NCBI GenBank assembly: GCA_023213395.1
Contig: CM041465.1
Coordinates: 176,831,741-176,895,740, forward strand
From: Cycas panzhihuaensis
Lineage: Eukaryota > Cycadophyta
Length of the DNA: 64,000 nucleotides
Direction: 5' to 3'
In this document: piece after piece, positions 51,861 to 62,930 of the stretch
How the letters are laid out: every line of letters starts with the position of its first letter
Position numbering within the stretch: position 1 is the first letter of the stretch
Program-made: the position numbers and the translations under genes
The notes under the pieces: model-generated
Database searches by the model: none
What the model was told of the DNA's origin: nothing
What the model saw: the letters and a program-made list of their open reading frames with translations, nothing else

Positions 51861-53165
51861 TGGTAGTTTGTTTATCTTTTTTGGGTGAACTCAAGTTTAT
51901 CCATGAGGGAGAACTTAAGATTATTAAATAGAAGCCTAAACCTATTAAATAATCAGTTCCTCTTATTGAGGCCTTTGTAGAACCTAGTGAATCCTCTAAC
52001 TCTATAGAGTATTTCTTTCAGTCACTTGGTTTAGGTTAGTACTTTGCTATTAAAGCTCCTTCAACTTACCCAAAAGTGAAGGACGCAGATTTAGTTGAAG
52101 TTATCCCTTTATTATCAAGTTCCCTATCCATTACTATTCCTGCATATTTGACTAATTATCTTTTGGTTCCTTCCTCTTCTATTTTAGATTAAGAAGTGGC
52201 TTCTTATTCTATCATACCTTATTAAACACCATCTTCAAGTAACCTTGTTGATACAAATCCTATTCATACTTGTTTCTCACAGGTTTTGTGCTTGCCCTCA
52301 GGGGCAAACTTAGTGGTTCCTTCTTTGACCACTCACCTAGCAACTACTTCATCAAGTATTGTTATACATAATTCATGTGTTGATGCTTCCCCATTCTTCT
52401 CTCATTCCTCTTTCTTTAAGACATGGTTAAATAGGCATGAGAAGAAGATGTTGTTATATTGACATCCAAATTTAGCATCAGATGGTGAAGATACTAGTCT
52501 ACTTGATATAGGTTAAGATAGATTTAGAACCTCCACTATATTATGGGAAGTTAATTCCATTTCCATCGTCTCTTTACTTTCCCGTCTTCATGTGGATCAT
52601 CCTATATCTTCACTTGTATTAATACCTAGATCCCACCTTGATCATGGTATGTATGATCAAGAGTTCATTCAAGCTTTTTCTTCAATTTGGGAGTTTGTAG
52701 ATAAGCCTATTATCTTTTCTCAAGTTTCATCAATCATAGAGTTTGTGCCCACTCCAAACTCTTTGATTGGTCCTCTTCTATCTTTTGTTTCTCAATCTAA
52801 GAACCTTTACCTCGTCAACCTCTTTCACCTTGACCATTTCAAGAATGATGAAGTGATCATTGAGCATTTAACATGTTCATCTCCTGGTCTTCCTTATGGA
52901 CATCACAAGTTAGGGTTTTCTAAAGTCATAGTTGATCATTCTCTACCTCAAGAGTCTATCTCTTCGATTGAACCTAATCCTCCTCATTTGGAAGAAGGGA
53001 ATGCAATGCTTATGGAACAAACCATCAATGTAGATTTGGAAATAGAGGATACCCCTAGGATTATTAAGTTAGGAGCTAGTTATACTTCCCAAGAGATTGT
53101 CCACTTTAAGGATCTCTCCCACAAGTTTTACTCAATTTTTACATGGGACTATAAAGACATATAAG
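51861..53165 (+). pseudogene. T1 protease-RT linker
   Basis: Long Ser/Pro/Leu/Asp-rich linker. The open frame 52592-53164 (190 codons, the longest in the window) ends GASYTSQEIVHFKDLSHKFY followed by SIFTWDYKDI, the segment that leads into Tat RT (L-x-x-x-x-D-x-F-A-W-x-Y-x-D-M). No enzyme motif. Its openness suggests few mutable Gln/Trp codons rather than function. Confidence 0.7.
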
Positions 53166-53900
53166 GCCTTGACTCCTAAATAGTTGAACATAATATTACT
53201 ATTATTCTTAGTATAAAACCCAAATGGAAAAAGTAGTGTCCTATCCATCTGCATCTCTCTCTTACCATTAAGTAAGAAGTAGAGAAGTTATTAGAAGCCA
53301 GATTTATTGAGAGCGTTGATTACTCCTAATAGCTCTCTAACATAGTTCCTATAGTAAAGAAGAATGGTACAATTCAAATTTGCATCAACTTTTATGACAT
53401 TAATGATGTGTGTCCCAAAGATAATTTCCCTCTTCCCTTCCTTGATTAGATTTGGGACCAGGCAATTGGTTTTGAGGTAATATCTCTTATGGATAGATTT
53501 TTAGGATATAATTAAATCTCTATTATACCTTGTGACTACCATAAGACTACTTTTACCACTCCTTGGGGCACCTTTATTTATAAAGTCATGCCTTTCAGAT
53601 TAAAGAATACTAATATGACATATCAAAGGGCTATGGTTTATATTTTCTATGACCTGATTGGAAATATTATTGCCATTTATATAGATGATATGCTTTCCCT
53701 TTCACACAAAAGATCTAATTATTTGCATGATCTCAGAACCATTTTTGAAAGATACGAAAAGTATTATTTGTGTTTAAACCCTTCCAAATATGTTTTTGCC
53801 ATTATGTCAAGAAAGATGTTGGGAAACATCATTTCTCAAGATGGGATTAGAATTGATCCCTAAAAGATCGAGGCTACTTTTCAAATGCCTCCTCTTAAGA
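53166..53900 (+). pseudogene. T1 reverse transcriptase
   Basis: Same frame as the linker: PIVKKNGTIQICINFYDIND, VCPKDNFPLPFLD, stop, IWDQAIGFEVISLMDRF, TTPWGTFIYKVMPFRLKNTN, MTYQRAMVYIFYDLIGNIIA, IYIDDMLSLSHKR, LRTIFERYEKYYLCLNPSKY and KMLGNIISQDGIRIDP. All seven RT blocks of a Ty3 element can be followed, and the catalytic Y-I-D-D is intact. Stops, but no frameshift, interrupt it. Confidence 0.88.
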
Positions 53901-54560
53901 CTTAAAAATAGATTAAATCTTTTTTGGGTAGGCTTAGTTTTCTAAGATATTTCATCACTAACTTTGCTTTAGATGCTAAGCCTATTACTAATCTATTGAA
54001 GAAAGACATTCAATTATAATAGACTCCTCAAATTAAAGAGTCCTTTGATAAGCTAAAGTAAGCCTTAGTTTCTACTCTAGTTCTTGCTCTACCAAGGTTT
54101 GATAAACTATTCATCTTATATACTTTAGCTACCGAGGAGTTGCTGGTGGGTATGTTAGTGCAAGAAGATGATTTTGGTAAAGAGAGGGCTATATATTTCA
54201 TTAGTAGGACCCTTGTGGCAATTGAGCTTCATTATCCTTTTCCTAAGAAAGAACGTCTTGCCTTGGTTTTTTCTACCAAGAAGCTTTGCCACTACCTCCT
54301 TCAGAATAGGGTCTGCTTCATTGTGCAATCTGATCTTGTAAGGTATTTACTTACTAAGTCTAACCTTACTAGTCGACTAGGTAAGTGGTCCTTATTACTT
54401 CAAGAATTTAATTTACAAGTGATCAATAGAAAGTCTAAGAAAGACATGATTATTCTGGAGATCATGGCCAATGCCCCTCTTCCAAATCATGCTTACCAAC
54501 CCGTTGATGATTCCCTCCCAGACGAATATATCTTCCATATCTAAGGCATTCCTTCTGATG
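53901..54560 (+). pseudogene. T1 RNase H (RT-linked)
   Basis: Continues in frame: KSFLGRLSFLRYFITNFALD, then the open frame 54140-54544 with ERAIYFISRTLVAIELHYPF, ERLALVFSTKKLCHYLLQNR, YLLTKSNLTSRLGKWSLLLQ, EFNLQVINRKSKKDMIILEI and MANAPL. The end, VDDSLPDEYIFHI, is the Tat D-L-P-D-E-x-I-F pattern that leads in many Tat elements to a second RNase H. Here it passes directly to integrase, so the second RNase H is absent. Confidence 0.85.
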
Positions 54561-55803
54561 ATCCATGGTATGAGGAGATTATATCATGTCTTCATGATCA
54601 ATCCTTTCCTTCTTTTACTACCTCAAAGAAGAGAAGATAAATTTGCACTACTGCTAGACAATACCTTTTGTTGGATGATACCTTATATAAGCATTCTTTT
54701 AATGGAGTTATACTAAGGTGCCTTTCACCTAATGAATCCTTAGATGCTTTGATAGAATCCCATATATGTGGTGGACACTTTGGTGGTTGATCGATGGCCC
54801 AACACATTCTTCATATGGGTTATTATCAGCCCACCTTATTTAAAGATGCATTCTCCTATGTCCAAAAATGCCAGAAATGCTAGTCCCATGTAACTTTAAT
54901 CCATCAACCTGCACAAGAAATGAAATCATTAGTTTCACCTTGGCCATTCTCCCAATGGGGTCTTGACCTCATTGGACAGATCTTTCCAACATCTTCAAAT
55001 GTGCATACATTTTTTCTAATTGCAATTGAATACTTTACAAAGTGGAGTGAATCTATCCCATTGATCTCTATTATTGGAAAGATCATGGCTACCTTCATAT
55101 TCCAGCATATTATTTATAGATTTGGGATACTGGATGTTATCATTACTGATAATGGAACTTTATTTTGCAATCCCCATATTAGTAAACTATGTAGTAAGTT
55201 TCATATTACCCATAGAATATCTACCCCATATCATCCTAAGGCAAATGGCTAGGTGGAAGCATTTAATAAGATCTTAGCTAAGATTTTAGCTAAGACTATT
55301 GCTACTTCTCATAGGGATTAGCACTTCCAGTTATTCCTAGCATTGTAGGCCTATAGGACTACCATCAAAACTACTACGGGTATGCTACCATTCTCCTTGT
55401 TTATGGTATTAAAGTTATTTTATTATTAGAGGTCGAAATTCCTTCTTTGTGTGTCTCATTAAAGGAATTTACTAATGAGCACTTCCAAAGGGAAGCTCAC
55501 CTTTTGGAGTTAGAAAAGTTAGATGAGACTCGCTTGTAATCTTTACAAAATAATGTTGTATCTAAGGCTAGAGTCCAGGCTACACATGATAGGCAGCTTA
55601 GGCCTAGAAAGTTTAACATGGGTGACAAAGTTTTGAAATTGGAATATTTGCATGATAGGCAATGAAAGTTTTCTCTTAAATAGATAGGACCTTTCTTAGT
55701 AATCAAGGATTTAACTAATGGAGCCTACCAAATTTCAACATTGGAAGGATTAGAGTTTAAGAGACCTGTTAATTCTCAATATTTGAGAAGATTTTACACC
55801 TAA
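54561..55803 (+). pseudogene. T1 integrase
   Basis: Zinc-binding H2C2 region: LIESHICGGHFGG..SMAQ, GYYQP, YVQKCQKC. Core: WPFSQWGLDLIGQI (first Asp), EYFTKWSESIPL, ITDNGTLFCNPHISKLC (second Asp), STPYHPKANG, stop, VEAFNKIL (Glu). Both Asp and the Glu are in place. A frameshift near 55390 moves the rest into another frame: VQATHDRQLRPRKFNMGDKV, GPFLVIKDLTNGAYQISTLE, GLEFKRPVNSQYLRRFYT and a TAA at 55801. Four or more stops interrupt it. Confidence 0.85.
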
Positions 55804-57538
55804 CATCATGCATGTGACTACCTCTACAATGAGGATAAACCATGGCTTTGAAGACTTGTACTTTTACCTAATGAGGTTAAACTATGGGCAAATCTTCCCT
55901 ACACCTATACAATGAGGATAAACTACAACTCCAAAGACTTATACTTTTGCCTAATGAGCTTAAACCATAGGTAAATCTTCACTACACCTCTACAATGAGG
56001 ATAAACTATGGCTCCAAAGACCTGTTTCTTTACCTAATGAGTTTAAACTATGGGTAAATCCCTTTTTTATTTCTAATTAGTGGCTCTGAAACTTGTACCT
56101 TTACCTAACAAGCTAAAACTATGGGCAAACCCTCTTTTCTTTTTTATATATATTTTCTTTCCTTAAGCATTGTGGTGTTTTTGTGATAGATCTAGTCCAC
56201 AATTATGTAAATCATTTGCTCTTTCTAGCACTTATACTGATTATGAGTTTACCATCATTTGGATCTCATTCTCCTTTGAGTTTCATACTTAAAAGAGAAC
56301 CTATGCCTCTAGCCTTATTATACTTTTATCTTAGAAAGAGAAACACCTTTGTTAGCTTTGAGTATCCACTCATTCATTAAGAGTTTACTTTCATTTGCCA
56401 GTTTGTTACTATATTGCTTTGGAGCTTACCTTCATTCACTAGTCAACTATTTTGGGATTTTCCTTTTAGTCATATATCACCAATTGTTAATTGCTTTATT
56501 ATCGTTAGTTCTCTTTATTATTCCTTTGGATCAGATACTCATTCTACTGCCTTCCCTTCATGCTTAGAGACACCATGATTTTAATTTCCTTTTTGCTCTC
56601 TGCAGTTCATTCCTTAAGGAGATTGGTCTTTTTCCCATTTGAGATTCTATTAAAAAGGAGAAATCCTTATTGTATTGAGTAGAAGAATTTCTTAAGAAGA
56701 TAATTATAATCTTGCTCTTATAAAAGGTGGAAGTAAAAAGTGAAAAAAGAAAGAAAGAAAAAGTGAAATAAAAAAGACAAAAGAAAGTAAAAAGTAAGTT
56801 TATTATTTTCATCCTCTTGTAATCAAGGACAAGTTGCATGATGACTTCATCCCCACCTATCTATCTATAGGTTAGGTTCATTTGGATGAGTTATATAGGA
56901 TTTTCAGATCTAGCTACTTGGGTCCATCCTGACCTCAATTACAATCGAACCCTGCTTGACACTTTGATCATAATCATTTTACTTAGATTCCTTCTTCCTC
57001 CTTCATCATATTTAGAGATCTATCTCTACCACCATCTCCTTATTGATTGATTCCCGTACCTTACCTCATTGATTAGACAGTCTCAAAGATTTGATCCTCT
57101 CATTCCCATAACATTGAGTATCTTTACCGATAGGGGTAGTAGAGGAAACCCAGGACTATCTACTTATGCTTAGGTAGTTTATGACTAATTAGGAAGTCCC
57201 CTCTTTTCTATAGGTTTCTTTATACCTGGGACAACCAATAATAAAGTTGAATACCATGCAGTTATAGGAGCCTTATCAGATGTATCTCATTTTTACCTCA
57301 AACCTATTACTTTATATGCCAATTCTTAAGTTGTGGTTTATTAATTGGTTGGGATGTACCAGGTCCACTCTCCATGACTCCTTCTTTTACATCATCATGC
57401 TTCATCATTGTTGTCTCTATTTACCTCAATAACCATCTAGTACATACCATGTTCTTTTAATCTCAAAGTTGATGCTCTTGTTTCCTATATCCTTGATGAT
57501 TGTGTAAATTTCATTCACTTATTTTAGCTAGGGGAACC
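55804..57538 (+). repeat. T1 post-pol region, AATGAG..TAAACTATG repeats
   Basis: At 55815-56125 a unit of about 70-80 bp is repeated: AATGAGGATAAACTATGGC, then AAGACTTGTACTTTTACC, then TAATGAG.TTAAACTATGGGCAAATC. Six to seven motif copies are recognisable. The rest (56130-57530) has no domain on either strand and an A-rich patch (56690-56800). Frames here are short. Confidence 0.65.
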
Positions 57539-57634
57539 CACTTTGGAATGAGTATAAACTACCACTCCAGAACGAGTATAAACTACCACTCTAGAATGAG
57601 TATAAACTACCACTCTGTGATGAGTATAAACTAT
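57539..57634 (+). repeat. 24-bp tandem repeat, four copies
   Basis: Unit CACTCTAGAATGAGTATAAACTAC with small changes. A further unit, ACTTTGGAACGAGTATAAACTACC, occurs at 60053-60076 beyond L1. It is built on the same AATGAG..TAAACTA core as the neighbouring repeats. Confidence 0.9.
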
Positions 57635-57989
57635 CAGTTTGGCAAGACTATAGGCTAGGATAGTTGTAAGATTGTGGTGATTGGTATGAGAACTAAAGTG
57701 AGATATGTGAAAGGGCTAGACCCATATGGTAATCTTGGGCCATGGAGAATCTTGGCAGGGGGCAAGTTCCTAAAAGATTTTTTCCCCTAGAAGAGGCCAA
57801 CAAAGAATCTAATATACTCAGGTAGTTAGTCATTTATTAAGTGAGATTAGTTTCATTTGCTAAATGACTTACTTCCTTCATACTATATTATATAAATATG
57901 GGATTATCCTATGTTTATATAATCTATCAAGGGTATGATGTGAGTTATATGAATTTCCTTTTAGGAGATTTATATTACTCCATATTTTA
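57635..57989 (+). other. T1 post-pol spacer
   Basis: No domain recognised. It ends at the L1 insertion site. Confidence 0.4.
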
Positions 57990-58048
57990 CTTTTATAAAC
58001 TTTTTTTTTTTTTTTGATAAGGTAAAATAAAATTACAGGGGGTTTTAA

Positions 58049-58790
58049 CTAGGTCCCCAAACCTGGTACATCAACGCCATACGGCATAAATAAATTGACC
58101 ATGACAGGCCCATGATCTAGCCCATATTCTGATTTACTTCTCGTATCCGGCCTCACCTGTGCATCCATCCCGACTGGCCTCATTAGCTCCTCCGGGAAGT
58201 CCTCTTTCCAGACTTTAAATCTTTTATTGATCACCGCCCAATTTGCTAACCAATCGGCTGCCGAATTTCCTTCTCTACAAGTGTGCTGGATCTGGACCTC
58301 TGATCTGGCATTCAACCCATCCTGGATATCCTTAAAAATATCGTTGTTTTCCCATCCAGATCGGCTTCCTCTCAAACATTTTATCGCATACATCGAATCC
58401 CCTCTAATATCACCTTTTGCCGTTTTCCTCTTCCACGAATAGAGGCCCTTAACAACGCCTCGAACTTGACTTTCTCGGTTCGATTGAACCCCAAATATTC
58501 CGCAAATTCCCATCTCAAATTACCTTCATGATCCCTACAGGGCCCCCCCCGCCTCGCCGGTTGCCTTTAGCAGCGCCATCAAAATTGACCTTTACCCATG
58601 AGGCATCCGGAGGATGCCACTTAACATCTCTTCTCTTTGCTTTAACACCTTCTAGGGGAGCTAAACCCCATTGATTAATAATGTCTTCTTCCCCTTTAGG
58701 AATCCTATCCTCCTTTGGATTAACCATCACTTCTGAGATGGCTTGATCTCTTCAAAGACACTGGTTATCCTTCTCTTTGTCTTGAAGATC
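58049..58790 (-). pseudogene. LINE ORF2 C-terminal RNase H (RVT_3 type)
   Basis: The upstream part (58515-58730) reads HPPDASWVKVNFDGAAKGN, the opening strand with the first catalytic Asp of plant LINE RNase H. After a frame change at a run of C (58544-58551) the frame 58049-58513 holds GDSMYAIKCLRGSRSGWENN, DIFKDIQDGLNARSEVQIQH and REGNSAADWLANWAV, with the second D-S and the terminal N-x-x-A-D-x-L-A motif. A further frame slip lies near 58400-58440. The C-run makes an indel there plausible. Confidence 0.8.
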
Positions 58791-58794
58791 CTCA

Positions 58795-59184
58795 TTACGT
58801 TCCTTCCGGATGCACCAAAGAACCTATCGGAAGGATCATCTTCCATAGACTAGAGAGGACTTTACTTTTGAAGGGAGAAATCCAAGCTGACCATTGCTCC
58901 CCCAGAGATTGAGAAGAGGCCCAAGCTATCCCCATCCCAGACCAAAGGGCACCCCATATGCCCCCCGAATAGGGGCAATGAATACAAAGATGGTCCAAGG
59001 TTTCCGCAGCCTGCTTACATAGAACACATCTACTAACCAAATGGAAGCCCCTCTTTGAAATATTATCCAAAGTAAGTAATTTATTTTGGAGGCATAACCA
59101 CCAGAAGGCTGCAACTTTTGGAATCACCCCCATCTTCCAAACCCCGGCTAAGAAGTCGTTCCTGTCCCATCCCTCTGCTCACTC
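58795..59184 (-). pseudogene. LINE zinc-binding domain (zf-RVT)
   Basis: MGVIPKVAAFWWLCLQNKLL, TLDNISKRGFHLVSRCVLCK and QAAETLDHLCIHCPYSGGIW carry the C-x2-C..H-x3-4-H/C pattern of the zinc-binding RT-associated domain of plant L1 elements. A stop at 59185-59187 and a frame break separate it from the preceding segment. Confidence 0.85.
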
Positions 59185-59897
59185 TTAAGTTGTACCCAGT
59201 TTTATCGTATATAATCCTGAAGGCGAAGACGGCCATATCAGGGAATCTGGAGCCGACCTCTTCGGAATATACTGGTTATCTAAGATCACTTTCACCCTGT
59301 CGAGCACCCCTTCACAACCAGGAACTTCCTCGAACGATCTCCACTTCCTGTCTTTTCCTGCCCCCACCCAAGAATTCTTAACAAAGGACCCATAACGATT
59401 TACACATTCCCTTTTCATATTCCCGATATTAGGCAACTCCTCGAATTTAAAGTGGCCGCACCATCTGTCTTCCCAACCTAATACTCTCCGCTTTCCCGCC
59501 TTCCAAAGATACCTTCACGAAGAAGAGCTCTCGAAGACCTGATAGCTCTCCAAACCTGGGACCCCTCCAAACAAAGCCCCTCCTCCAGCAAAAAGTGATT
59601 ATCCCCCAAATACTTCCTTGCTATGATTTTTCCCCACGCCGATCCAGCCTCTTTAGTGAGCCTCCACCCCATCTTTGCCAGGAGAGCCTCGTTAAAAAAA
59701 TCCAGCCTCCTAACACTGAGACCTCCCGCCCACTTGGGCCTGCAAACCTTTTCCCATGAAACTAGGTGAAATCTCCTTCTGTCTTCAACACCCGACCATA
59801 GAAATCTCTTCATGATACCCTCCAGGGTGGAGATAACCTTGCTCGGCAATTTGAAGACCGACATTTGGAAGACCGGAATACTCTGCAAAGAAGCCAC
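59185..59897 (-). pseudogene. LINE reverse transcriptase, C-terminal (thumb) region
   Basis: Frame 59478-59897 reads MASLQSIPVFQMSVFKLPSK, LEGIMKRFLWSGVEDRRRFH, LVSWEKVCRPKWAGGLSVRR and LDFFNEALLAKMGWRLTKEA, the conserved stretch after the RT palm in plant LINEs. Frame 59185-59436 continues with the GSFVKNSWVGAGKDRKWRSF region and SGLYTIKLGTT. A one-base shift lies between them (59437-59477). The RT catalytic core is not present because the copy is 5'-truncated. Confidence 0.85.
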
Positions 59898-59918
59898 AAG
59901 TAACGCTTTTATAAACTT

Positions 59919-60346
59919 ATTACTACTTATGTTTCATATGATTTTAAGTTTATAAAAATAGAATAAGTAAACCTTTTACTTACCCCATTTTAATCTTTTA
60001 TTTATCTCCTAGTTTTTATTCTTCCCCTAACCTTATCTTTCCTAAACCATACTACTTTGGAACGAGTATAAACTACCATGTATATAGTATGACAAAAAAA
60101 ACCAAAAAAAAAGTATATAACCATGAAAGAACAAAAAAGGTAAAAATGATAAAAATCATTGCGTGTTTCCTTGGGCATGTCATACTAATGAATGTATCTT
60201 ATGCTCTAATATAAATGGGAAGAAGGGGGATAAAGGATTTAAAGACAAGTAATTATACATAAGCTTTAAGGGAAAGAAGATCAATATATACATGATATCA
60301 AAAATATAATACATATATCACCTAAGTGACCCATCATACATGATCC
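59919..60346 (+). other. T1 post-pol spacer after L1
   Basis: Contains one more 24-bp unit (60053-60076) and A-rich runs. No domain. Confidence 0.5.
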
Positions 60347-60388
60347 ATGATACATGATATATGATACATGATATATGATACATGATAT
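60347..60388. repeat. 14-bp tandem repeat, three exact copies
   Basis: ATGATACATGATAT repeated three times without change, with degenerate copies on both sides (60334 and 60440). The unit is rich in short palindromes such as ATATGATACATGATAT-like CATG/ATAT cores. Confidence 0.95.
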
Positions 60389-60479
60389 ATACAACTCGAG
60401 GCTCACAAAATGCCTCATATCATCCTTCTGCCTCCTAGATGATATATGATACACTCATCTATGTGATCCCTAAGGCATA

Positions 60480-61425
60480 TCTAGATTTACTCTCAATCTC
60501 CTGCTAGAAGTCTTCCTATGAGAAGACTCTCCTCTAGGTGGGAGATGGTATCACTCTTACTGCACTGTACCACTAGTTGATGGGGTATACCTGGCCCTTA
60601 CCTAATCTAGTGTCATCCTCTGTAGGTGTCTTCTCTCCTCCTCACCTACCCTCAGCTCCATCTCTCACCTCTGCAACTCCTTCCTCATATCCATATAAAG
60701 GTCTTGAGCTCTCAATGCATGGAAATAGTAATCTATCTAGTGCCCTATCAGTCTGCGATCTACTACATTCCATGCGGGTGCGTCATCCAATATTAAAACA
60801 TATGGGAAGATCACCTCTAGAGTCCTCTGTGCCTCCCTCAAGATAACTATATCATCACCTATCCAATGGAAACATATCATATCTAGTCAGTTCCTTAGAG
60901 AAGAAAATAAACTTTAAAAGTAAAAGAAATGTAATATGATGTGAGAAACTAATCAATCAAATTACATACCTAGAGATCTACCTCCTACTAGCTCTCTTCC
61001 TACTACTTCTCTAGTTGGTGGTGACTCTCCTCCCTTTGGATCCTGGTGAGCCTCCTATGTAACTCCTCCCCTGCCAATTGTAACCTCTCTATCTCAGGCT
61101 TGCTCGTCGATAGATCCCAACTCCATACTTTTGGATGGAGCCCCCTCTCCTCTCCACATGTGCTCCACTTCTCTATCTAAGCACTTGTCAATTGCTACTT
61201 GCTCCACCACTATAAGAAGCACCTCCTCTAGCTCCTCGCCCTGCCTCCTCTCCTCTACTGGTACCTCTTCCACTACAAGCCCCTCCATCATGTCCTCCTC
61301 CTCTCCTTGCCCCTACTGTTGGAGCCTCCTTTATTGTTGCTCTCTCTATAGCATCCATCTTATCATCACTTCATACTGGGAGCCCAGTATACACATCATC
61401 AATGAGCTATCTCCTCATCATCTTG
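60480..61425 (-). pseudogene. Possible continuation of the antisense ORF (coiled-coil-like)
   Basis: On the minus strand 60560-60860 reads REAQRTLEVIFPYVLILDDA, DYYFHALRAQDLYMDMRKEL and MELRVGEEERRHLQRMTLD, charged and helical in look. 61094-61291 reads Glu/Val-rich (EEVPVEERRQGEELEEVLLI). About 100 AT-rich bases (60895-60965) between them could be an intron or an insertion. The region keeps many CAG/CTG. Function is not known; it is placed here because it follows the PMD-like ORF in the same sense. Confidence 0.35.
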
Positions 61426-62181
61426 TTAAGCATGGGATTGTGAGTTGTCCTCATGATAATCATTAGTCCACTTATTCATGCTTGGATCCATTAATGTCAA
61501 TACTCCTGGCTTTCCTCTTAGTCGTATCAGTAGAATGTGATCGTAGAGCCAACACATCAAGATCAAATTGTATGAGAAGCCACCTTTGCATATCCTCTGA
61601 ATCTTAGATAACTGGTGACTAATGCTATCTTCCATGTACTACCCCTAGTTAATTCAGATCCTCTACTTGCATCACTGTACAATCCTTGCCCACTGAACTG
61701 AGATCCCTATAAAGTTCTATATCCTACTAATCCAATATATGATGATGAGAGCAATGATCCTCCTCACCACCAAAACTCTGTCTGCCACCCTAATCCCCCT
61801 AATTGAAATCCCATACTGATCAATCTGATTAGAAAATCATGTTAGATAGGTGCTTCACATGATCTGTGACTCCTCATCTATCACTCTGATAAGGCATACT
61901 CTCTTCCCATGCCAACTGACATGTAAGATCCTCCCTACATCTCTTAGAGTGATCTCTAGGTCTTCGATCCCTCAAACTCTGAATACGCAGCACCTTAGAA
62001 TCTAATAACTCATAAAATCATGTAGTACCTCATGCTCCATGACCAACTGAGTAAAGGCACTCATCCTTGCCAAGCCACATGCTTGTAGGATCTCCCATCT
62101 AGCCTCATCCAGTTGACTGACCAACTCTTTAATGGAAGCTCCCTTAATTTTATGAGTCTTTACTCTCTCTAAGGTCTGCAT
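61426..62181 (-). pseudogene. Antisense extra ORF of T1, plant-mobile-domain-like
   Basis: From ATG at 62181 one minus frame runs 252 codons with about ten in-frame stops and no frameshift to a TAA at 61426. It reads SQLDEARWEILQACGLARM, QLVMEHEVLHDFMSY, stop, ILRCCVFRV, stop, GIEDLEITLRDVGRILHV, SWHGKRVCLIRV, and near the end FSYNLILMCWLYDHILLIRL. The pattern (ARW..L..CGLA; a ..F.......E.xITLxDVxxILxx..xGxxV core; a late W..hI..xRxR helix) resembles the plant mobile domain. Tat-lineage elements are known to carry extra ORFs, often antisense, between pol and the 3' LTR. Several stops fit CGA-to-TGA and CAG-to-TAG changes. Homology is judged by eye only. Confidence 0.5.
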
Positions 62182-62930
62182 TTTAGTAATTTTAATTTAT
62201 TAGCATTAATTTTGAGTCAAAGACTTCATGTATGTTGAGTAAAGTTTTTGAAATTTTAAAAACAATGGTTAACAAATCGAAAAATACAGTTTCATAGTGA
62301 AAAATGTGATTCTACTATGAAAAATACGATTTCATAGTGAAAAATGTGACTTCTTCCGATGGCCAAAATATCAAAGCCGTGTTTTTCACTAGTTTGTCAC
62401 ATTTTTCATTTTAAGATTGCATTTTTAACATAGTGCTTATACTTTTCACACTATATTATTGTATTTTTTGCTTTAAATTCAAAAAAAAAAAAAAAATAGA
62501 CTACACTTATCGGATATCTCGCTCACTGCTCCATTATAGTTTACCACACCCTATGGAGTTGGTCGCCTAGCTAACAGAGCTTGAAATCTTACTCAAATGT
62601 AGGGAAATCACCTTAGGAACTCTCCTTTTTCCTCCTCCATCCTCATAAAAAATGAAATGGTTTCCTTATCATTTTTCCTACATATAGAGGATCCTTTCTG
62701 GCCCTTTTTGCCTATGAAATCTTCTAGGCTAAATATTGAATTTATAAAAAAGGAGTATACTCTAATTCAAGCATCATTCCTTCAAAATTTACACTGAAGC
62801 ATCATAAACATAGTCTTTTTACTTTGATAAAGTTCAAGATATTAAAGGATTATTTGATCTCTTCTTGTTTTCTTTCTTATTGAAGTTTGATTGATTGTCC
62901 AATCTTATTTCATACAGTAATCCATTATGT
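62182..62930. repeat. AAATGTGA repeats and inverted repeat
   Basis: Two 40-bp tandem units (62276-62355) contain CATAGTGAAAAATGTGA. TGAAAAATGTGAC at 62338-62350 is matched by its exact reverse complement at 62396-62408, giving a 13-bp stem with a 45-base loop. A 16-A run lies at 62480. The remaining DNA to 62930 has no recognisable content. Confidence 0.6.

Larger units (their letters stand above)
58003..59905 (-). mobile_element. L1-type LINE, 5'-truncated, inserted in T1
   Basis: The 13-bp CTTTTATAAACTT occurs exactly at 57990-58002 and 59906-59918, a target site duplication. On the plus strand the element begins with 13 T (58003-58015), the complement of a poly(A) tail, so its 3' end is at the left and its coding sense is minus. 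Only the C-terminal part of ORF2 is present, so it is 5'-truncated, as is usual for LINEs. It is much richer in GC, CG and CHG than the surrounding DNA, which with the exact duplication argues for recent insertion. Confidence 0.93.

Noticed and set aside
52592-53164. The longest open frame considered as a possible host gene
   Set aside because: It is in frame with T1 RT and ends with the segment that normally enters Tat RT, so it is the protease-RT linker.
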